Positions 56,391-64,000 of a DNA stretch of 64,000 bases are shown in pieces. Position 1 is the first letter of the stretch. Every line of letters starts with the position of its first letter. Under the pieces are notes generated by a model. The model was not told the DNA's origin. It made no database searches and saw only the letters and a program-made list of their open reading frames with translations. A program made the position numbers and the translations under genes. This DNA comes from Mesostigma viride (Eukaryota > Streptophyta > Mesostigmatophyceae > Mesostigmatales > Mesostigmataceae): positions 9,000,542 through 9,064,541 of the forward strand of contig RPFO01000065.1 of assembly GCA_009746045.1 (NCBI GenBank), in the 5' to 3' direction.

Positions 56391-57785
56391 TGTTGCCCGC
56401 GCCGAACATGGGCAACAGAGATTTGGAAAGGCCGAGGGCCAGGACACTGAACAGCATGCCATCACAAACCAAAGATACTCAGCGGGGACATGTACGGTTC
56501 CATCATTGGATACACCCGCAAATACTGCAATACAGTAGTCAATGACGAAGTGCCCTGGTCCGTATCTCCTGCGTAGATATAGCTGGTTGCGCTTTACTCT
56601 TTAGTATAGAATACATTAGACATCTGTATACTAAGAAACCGCAGTAAGTATGGCAGTATCCTTCTACAGTACAGTAGCATGAACCTAGGAGCAAATTTCC
56701 CGATAACAATCAAACTTGTCGTGCGCCCCCCCTGCAGCCTTCCTGCTCGACTGCTCGATGAAGCGGCCGTCTGACTGCCTAGGGAGTATGCCAAGGTCTG
56801 CAACGAGGCCTTACGTTTGCATGGGGGCAGCACCATGGGCCTACTGTACTGTACTGTAGCACTGCTACTGTAATAATTCAGCACTCAGCACTCAGCAGTC
56901 AGCAGTCAGCACGTCAGCAGGTTGCCAACTTGCCAGTGGCGCGGCGAAAACAGTGCCCTTCTGTCTTCACCAGTACACGTGTACAACTTCACCAGTACCG
57001 GCCAACTGCGGAACGGGAAATTTGTCAATACAGGCGCACCAGGAGCCAGAGGCAAGCAGGAGGGTTCAAGTGGTTGCTGGGCGACATGGAAAAGGTTGGA
57101 AAAGGTTGCACCGTCAAGTGTACGACAACAGGGAAAAGCGCAGGAATTTAGCGGTTGTGATTCACTTGCAACACCCACACGTTTCAGTACAGGCCTTAAC
57201 AGTGGTAGTATTTTTAGTAGAATAGCGAACTGACAGCGCAGTAGCGTGAGCATTAACAACGTCATAAGTGAAGCATTAACAACGTCCAACCGATCCGCTT
57301 TTCCACACCGGATGAGCCACGAAGATCGTGACATATTGCCTCTGGAGTACGACCCAATCTAAGTTCTCTAGTCTTGATTTTTCACTTTGGCTGCTCTGCA
57401 GTGGAGCCAAGTCGCCTATCCTGCAGAAAGCGGTTGACGGCCCGTAACGTGTGTTGCGTTGTTGGCCCCTCATTGGTGGAAGGCGTGATGATGGGTAGGT
57501 GCGTCGGAGGTTTAGGCCTCGCTGGTTTCGGCAAGGGACACTTATGCGGAATTGTCATGATTGCTACGTGGGGTCTTGTGGTGCGAGGAGGAGCCGAGAG
57601 AAGATAACGAACCCCCCAAGCCGTGAAAGCAGCATCAATCCTAGTTTTATGGTAAATTTAAATAAGAGAATTGTTGTCCCGAGCCTACCGGTGTCGGGAC
57701 TGTGCTTTAGCAGACCCCCCGTCTTCTGGATGCCTAGTTTCGTCGGCTGGCAATGTAGAACGGTCGTCGAATTCATGTAACCAGG
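56391..57785. other. Intergenic region, no recognised gene
   Basis: Only short frames without domains. It forms the upstream flank of the nucleotidyltransferase-exonuclease gene; part could be its 5' UTR or an unseen first exon. Confidence 0.4.
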
Positions 57786-60700
57786 ATGTCGCGGTTCCTG
57801 GTACATGGTCTCCACGTTCAACCCTCAAAAAGCGCCTGTTTGAATGTATGTTTAGGTAGGAGGTCGTTCAGTGCGATAGCTGTCCAAAATCAGGTTAGTT
57901 GCCGGTTGGGGGCCCCAATGCTTCCAGACGTAGGCTATGCCCCGACGGATGGGCGAGTTGTCACTACCTGTCCCGGGCTATGCAGTGCGAGGGCATCCAC
58001 CTCGATCGCAAAGCCTGTCCGGCATCCTGCCGGTGGGGCGACGCGTTCCTTGAAGAGCGGTTTTCTGGGTAGCGAGAACTCTGTTTGTCAGGAAGTTTCG
58101 CTGAAGCGCGACTCTGGCAGCAAGCGTACGCCGGTGGTGGCGAACCTTGGAGGTGCTGGCGTACGTATGGCGTCTGTGCGAAGCGCGGAGGCCTCACTGG
58201 TGGCTCGCACGCTCGAGGAGCAATGGATACGTGAAACGGTGAGCATTCGCGTAGCAACCGCGCTTGAACATCTTGAAGTTCGTGATAGTAAAACGTTCTC
58301 AGGTTCAGGAACGCGCTTTTTTTTAGAAGCTGGCAAGGGTCAGACGGATCGTATGTCCGCAAATATCTAGTATTGGGTATCAACCGTATGCTAGGCTTTT
58401 CCACACATCCCCTTGACAGCTCGTTAATTAAGTTTCAAAGTTCAAAAAGGCGTATTCCATGATTCCCTTAAAATTTTATGCGTGTGTGTCACCCACAGTC
58501 GCTCTTACCATATCTTAATGCTCCTGGTGCCAAAAATGCTCTCACCCTCCCCCCCCTTCCCCCCCCCTGGTCCTTAACCACCACAGGAGATCTACAGCGT
58601 CCCAGCGCCCCTCCCTCTCGCCGCCTGGCTTGACACGCTCTCCCCCGACATCCTCGCAGTGCTGGACAGGATCCACACGCATGGCGGGAAGGCGTACCTG
58701 GTGGGCGGCTGCGTTCGCGACGCGATCTGCGGCGTGGTGCCCCGCGAGGTCGACATCACGACCAACCTGCACCCGGAGCAAATGCTAGAAATATTCGGGG
58801 ACGCGGCCGAGGAGACCGGGTCCCGCTTCGGATGCGTGACTGTCCACCATGGGACCGCGATTCTCGAGATCACGACCCTCCGCCGTGACGGCGACTACAA
58901 GGACAGCCGCCGGCCCGAATCTGTTGTCTACACTGAGTTTCTCGTGGAGGACCTCGCGCGTCGGGACTTCACCATCAATGCCATGGCGGTGTGTGCGCGG
59001 TCCCGGCGGCTGTATGACCCCTTTGGCGGCATGCTGGACGCCATGTCGAACGTGCTGCGCTGCGTGGGCGCCGACCGGTCGCGCCACCTGTCTGAGGATG
59101 GCCTGCGCGTCTGGCGCGCGTACCGCTTCCTCGACGCCGGCCGCAGAGGTGTCAGGTACGTCGAGCGGTCCACCCTGGACGCCCTGCACAATCCGGACGT
59201 TGTCAAGGCGGCCGGCGCGGTGGCGATGGAGCGCGTCTGGAAGGAGCTGTCCAAGATCCTGGTGGGCATCCACGCGTGTGACGTGCTGGCGCTTATGGCA
59301 CGCACGGGTGTGCTCCAGCTGGCGCTCCCCGACACGGGGATTCATGCTGGCAGCCGCGGCGTGGTCGCGCAAAAGTACTTGCTGAGGGAGTGGCGCAAGC
59401 ACCACGCGGCACACCCGCACCACCGGCAGTCGCGCGTGAGCTTCCAGCACCTGCTGGAGGAGCTCTCGGATCGAGAGATGCGTGGCGGCGAGGCGTCGAT
59501 GCTCCACAAGGGGTACCTGCTGGGGGGGCAGCTGCTCCCAAGCACGGCCACTGGTGGCAGCGTCGCTGGAGTTGTGGGTGGCAGCAGCGCCGACGCGTCG
59601 GCTGGTTTCCGCCCCGCGTCCTCCTCTTCAGGGTCTTCCTCTTCCTCTTCCCCCTCGCTCCCAGTCTCGGCATCATCTCTCTCTTCCATGGCCACCGCCG
59701 CTGCCACGGCGACCACCGCGACAGCTGTCCCCATGGCGGCCGCAAGCACGACGGCGGCCAGTCACGCGGCGGCGTCCCATGGGCTTGCGCACGCGCACCC
59801 GCCCGTGTGCACAGAGCCGGTGAACGTGCGCTCCCTGGAAACGATCGCGTGCGGGGAGCCGCTCCCGAGCTGCCACCCGCTGGATCGGGTCGCGCAGAAG
59901 TACCGCAGCTTTGTGGTGCTGGACCTGCAGGCCACGTGCTGCGCCAAGGTGGGTGAGGGGAGGGAGGGTGCGGCGGTGAGCTCGTGTTTGTGATGCCAGC
60001 AGGTATTCTGCGTGTGGGGGTGGGGGGAGAGCAGGGCCAGAGGAGTGCAAGGTCAGGCGTTTCAATGTGATGGCCTTTCCTGTGCTGCATGTAGGTCATT
60101 CCCGTGTCATGTTCCTGCCGACGAAGTCATTGCAATCGTGGCTGGCCGTGCCGTGCTGCCGCCGCCGCTGCTGCTGCTGCCTTGCTGGCGGCGGCTGTAG
60201 CGTGTTTTTAAGAACCTGTTAGCTCGCCATGATGCAACAATGTATGCTGTTGTGATCATGAGAATAGGCTGTTGTGTTCATGCAGGTTAATAGACTTCTG
60301 GTGTTATCACCTTTTTTCTTTCCCCCATCATATCCCACCTCCCTCTAAACCCCCTATCGGCGCACACGCCCACACACATAACACCGAATGTGGTACCTCA
60401 TGCCCGGATCGCTCATTTGCTCTAATCCGTTTTGCCTGTGCGTCTGCCCTCATTCCCACGGCCCACCCACCCCTTCACCAGATGCCCGGTTCCGGCAGCG
60501 AGCTGTCGTGCCGCGAGATCATTGAGTTTCCCGCCATCCTGCTGCAGGCGCAGGAGGACGGCTCGCTGCGCCAGGTGTCCGAGTTCAACACCTTCTGCAG
60601 GCCGGCGCGCCACCCGGTGCTTACGCCCTACTGCCTTGAGGTCACGGGCATCGCCCAGAGCACGGTTGACAAGGGGATCCCGCTGGGGGAGGCCCTGGAG

Positions 60701-63700
60701 AGGTTCACCGGGTGGCTGATGGCGCACGGCGCGGGCTCCGTGGAGGTGCGTGCTGTGCGCGTGGTGTGTGGAGTCAAGGAGGTCTAGGGGGGAAGGGAGG
60801 GGGTTAATTCTGCGGCACAAACAGAGTGTGTCATGAGGTCAAGGCAACCAGTGATGGATGTTGGGTTGTGAAACTCCGTTTCCATGGCATAAACCCGTTG
60901 TTTGTATCGTCGTTGGTAGATGTGTCAGCGCATTGTGGAGTTCATGGCGGATATCCGTACTCCTTTCGGCCCCCTTGGTTACATGGCTGTATCCGCTGCC
61001 CCGCTCGCCTGGTCACCGTCTTCCACAGGACACGGTGGTGGTCACGTGCAGCGACTGGGACATCAAGTCGCTGCTGGCCAAGCAGTGCGAGAGCGAGGGC
61101 CTGCCGCTGCCACCCATCTTTGACTGCTGGGTCAACGCACAGATCAGCTACCGCGAGCACTACTTGCGCCCGCGGTCCAGCCTTCTGCTGGTACGTGCCG
61201 GCACGCAGCCAGGCCGTGCCTTGGCTTTGGCATCGACTGATGCTGCTGAAAACCATTATACACAAATCTTTATCCTGTGTTATCTGGGTGGGTAGCCAGG
61301 GTACGGTTTGCCTGTGCCGGTTCTGAGGCTTGTTGCGGGCACCGTGCCAGCTCTGCTTTCCACCCATCCCATCCTAACATTGCCACCACTGACGTCTACA
61401 GTTCTTCCACAGTCTATTGCGATTGTTAAATAATAAGTAGCCCCGGTTTTCTCATTGCTATGCTCTTATGAGATATTCTTACTCAACCATCAGATATTGT
61501 TATCATCTATTGGCCCCTTCCTGGCGATTGGCATGGGTTTTCTGATCTTTCTGCACCCCTTGGCCCTACCCTCTGACCACCACCACCACCACCCCGGTGA
61601 CCATCAGATGCTGTCGGAGCTGGGACTTCCCTTCAATGGGTACCACCTGCGGGGCATGGACAACGTGCGCGCAGCCGCGGCGGTGGCGTGCCGCCTGGCG
61701 CAGGACGGCTGCGTGTTCACGCCTACCACATGGCGCGACGGGACGTGCCACTACGCGGGAGAGGTGAGGAGTGATGGGTGGGGGATTTTGAGGTGAGGAA
61801 TGATGGGTGGGGGGTTATGACGGGAGGAGGCACATTGTGCATTAGCGGTTTCTCAAGGCAAGGAGAAGCACCCTGGACACCTGTTCCGTAGATAGATATC
61901 ACGTGGTTTTATGGACATCACGTGGCGTGCACACCTGGTGGGACCATTTAACCAAACTTGGTTAAATGCAAGTCGCAATGGTGGCGCATACATGGACATG
62001 TCCACGCGAAAGTGGCCACAATGTCTTGGTGGATGCCATATTTTCCTCGTGATCTGCCTAGTGTCGTGCCTACCCCTCGCCCTCCCCGCTCACCTCCTGG
62101 CACATAATGTCATCACCGCTTTCCTGCCATGGTACCATAACGTGGCATAACATTGTATTTCTCGCAACCCTGTCTCCCCACCGGCGCCACCCGCTTCCCC
62201 TTCTTCCCCACGTGCAGGCGCCCCACCTGGCCATCGCCCGCCTTGCGCTGCTGCTGGGGATGTCGGGCCCCCGCGCGATGGAGCGCGACCTCAAGAACCT
62301 GCGTGTTCGCAAGGATGAGGCCGGCCAGATACAGGCCATCACGCACATGCTGGGGCGGCTGCCAGACCCGGCGTCTGTCGAGGTGAGCCGTGGATGAGGG
62401 AAGAAGGGGGAAAAACCAGATAGCAAGATTGAAGAGGGAGGAAACAGATAGAAGAAGAAAGAGGCCTGGCTTTGCGCTGCCTTAGCGTGACGTTGGTGTA
62501 GAGGTGAGCTCTATCAAATGAATGGGAAGGTAGAAATGGACATGAAACATGAAGAAACGTCCGCGTGGTGAACTGCCTTTGGGTGACGGTGCCCCCTGTC
62601 GCATGCCCCCATGGGAATCTTGCGCATGCCGTCCTACTCCCCCTTGTCCTGCGCTGCCCTATCCCCCACATTTTTCCTTACTATGCCCCACGCTATCCCT
62701 CGCAGCCCGGCCATAACCTGTCCAGTTCTTCTCCCCTGTGCCCTGTCCTACTCGCCCCATGTCGTGTTCTATCACCCCGCGACGTGTTCTCCCCTTTCCC
62801 CCTTGGTAGACTTTCCTGTGCCCTCTCCTAATCTGTCCTGTTCTACTCCCCCTGCGCCCTGCCCTGCTCCACCCCCTGCCCTGCTCCACCCCCTGCCCTG
62901 CTCCACCCCCTGCCCTGCTCCACCCCCTGCCCTGCTTCACTCCCTGCCCTGCCCCCCCCCCCCCCCCCCCCCCCCCCTGCGCCCGCCCCTCAGGAGCTGC
63001 GTGTGTACCGCTGCGTGCTGGGCCAGCACCTGTGCGCGCAGCTGGTGCTGGAGGCGGCATGGGCGCGCAGCCACGCAGAGCTGTCGGGCGACTACTCGGG
63101 CGTGGAGAAGGTGGAGCGCGTGGAGACCGCGCTTCGGCAGTTGCCCGACCTGCGCGCGGGTGGGTCATCGCGGTTGCTGGATAGGCATTGCGTAGGCACC
63201 TCATAATGACTTCTCCTGTTGAACCATCTTAGCTCCTGTGTTTTTCCTGGAGCTAAGGATTCGGCCCTTGTAGTGAGGGGTTGCCTAACTGAAGCCTAGT
63301 GTGTGCTGGTGTCGCACGTCGCACAGGCCAGTGGGTTGTCCTGGTGTCAGTCGTCGCGCCAGTGTCGTCTCTGTGGTTGGTTGCTTGGATGTCTGGACAC
63401 CAGGGTCGCCACCCCGGTCTCTTTGTCCTTGCGCTGGTGCTCTGGCTCCCAACGCGGTGTTCTTATGTTGCTTGTGCCTCCATGTTTGTATCCCATTGCT
63501 TCTCTTGGTGCTATATGCTCGTGTTGAAGCTGTTGCATCTCCTTGATGGGCGCCGTGCGAGTGGTATTGCCATTTGTGTACAAAGGGGGGGTTGGTGACT
63601 TAGGGAGCTGGTCAGCATCCAGCGTGCGCCATATCTAGTGACGGTGGCATAGCCCCTCATTGCTGTGCATACTACACATACTGAGCTAGGGCATGTCGGC

Positions 63701-64000
63701 AGTCACTCAGTGACTGGTGATCATTCACTCAGTCAGGGAGTGGTGATAGAATTCCCCGTGACATGCCTTGGATGGCATGCCACTATCTTTCTTACATATT
63801 TGTTGTCTCTTCGATATCCGTATGTGGGGACCATGACGTGGTTTTGTGCATCCTGCAGGCTCCACGCCCCTTGTCAGCGGCGACTTTCTCATGGAGCGTC
63901 TGGGCCTGCGTACGGGCATGAAGCTGGGCCGGCTCAAGGAGTGGCTCTTCCGCCTGCAGGTGGAGAAGGACCTGGCGTGCCGTGAGGAGGTGTGCGGGTT
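57786..64000 (+). CDS. Class II tRNA nucleotidyltransferase (CCA/poly(A) polymerase family) with embedded ERI1-like exonuclease, partial
   Basis: Exons (GT-AG, consistent phases): 57,786-58,238, 58,587-59,948, 60,482-60,745, 61,029-61,190, 61,608-61,763, 62,218-62,382, 62,994-63,159 and 63,859 to the window edge; over 950 residues, with the end missing. Residues 1-150 are transit-peptide-like (this exon is the least certain). The head domain has motif A LVGGCVRD...REVDITTN (189-211), a flexible loop DGDYKDSRRP (252-261), motif B RRDFTINA, DPFGG and motif D EDGLRVWRAYRF. A neck (VWKELSKILVG) follows, then an Ala/Ser-rich linker (about 470-560). An ERI1-like DEDDh domain then starts at VVLDLQATC (Asp597, Gln599), with CSDWDI (Asp704) and YHLRGMDN (His760, Asp765). 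The transferase body resumes (RLALLLGMSG, about residue 805) and the tail is PLVSGDFLMERLGLRTGMKLGRL. The family adds CCA to tRNAs; ERI1 trims RNA 3' ends. Confidence 0.82.
62870..62978. repeat. Cytosine-rich intron end before an acceptor
   Basis: Five units of a CCCTGCTCCACC-type 15-bp repeat (about 62,870-62,950) run into a C homopolymer of about 26 bases (62,952-62,977), just upstream of the acceptor at 62,993 of the nucleotidyltransferase-exonuclease gene. It acts as, or replaces, the polypyrimidine tract. Confidence 0.85.

Noticed and set aside
60272-60787. Separate short gene starting at 60,272
   Set aside because: The conserved part begins at a consensus acceptor (60,481) and continues in phase from the upstream exon; the preceding residues are intron.

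Overview
The window looks like nuclear DNA of a high-GC eukaryote. Spliced genes with GT-AG introns, long TPR/J-domain and fusion proteins, abundant microsatellites and many retroelements rule out a prokaryote. A plant-type TPR-J protein and algal-looking retrotransposons make a unicellular alga the best guess, but the lineage cannot be fixed from this sequence alone.

Layout. 0.1-38 kb is mostly a nest of mobile DNA. A decayed reverse-transcriptase copy (0.1-2.3 kb) and the 3' end of an ORF1-only retroposon lie next to a large minus-strand non-LTR retrotransposon (about 3.05-10.4 kb). That element encodes PHD, RING and C2H2 zinc fingers, a reverse transcriptase and a restriction-like endonuclease. 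It is split by a 1,749-bp hAT-like DNA transposon with an 8-bp target duplication and by a one-base frame change at a G9 run. Its 5' side abuts 29.5 near-identical 230-bp tandem units (10,365-17,152). From 17.2 to 23.4 kb and from 31.3 to 37.5 kb lie ORF1-only 'half-LINEs', LINE RT scraps and SINE-like repeats. Many of these share a 3' terminal hairpin directly beside a (TTAA)n tail. Between these two clusters sits one two-exon gene of the dihydrodipicolinate synthase/N-acetylneuraminate lyase family (27,095-29,536).

38.5-51.3 kb is a nine-exon minus-strand gene for a TPR-DnaJ co-chaperone with a very long low-complexity N-terminus; its introns hold large minisatellites. 51.8-55.6 kb is a PIF/Harbinger-type transposon remnant, followed by a small inverted-repeat element. 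57.8 kb to the right edge is a multi-exon plus-strand gene that runs off the window. It encodes a class II tRNA nucleotidyltransferase (CCA-adding/poly(A) polymerase family) with an ERI1-like DEDDh 3'-5' exonuclease domain embedded between its neck and body regions.

Most notable points: (1) the nucleotidyltransferase-exonuclease chimera, which suggests coupled trimming and re-building of RNA 3' ends and carries conservative changes at one metal-binding residue in each active site; (2) the covarying CAAC-loop hairpin plus TTAA tail shared by several retroposon families; (3) the zinc-finger-rich endonuclease retrotransposon beside a long monomer array. Exon joins were inferred by eye from splice signals, reading-frame phase and family similarity; there is no transcript evidence.
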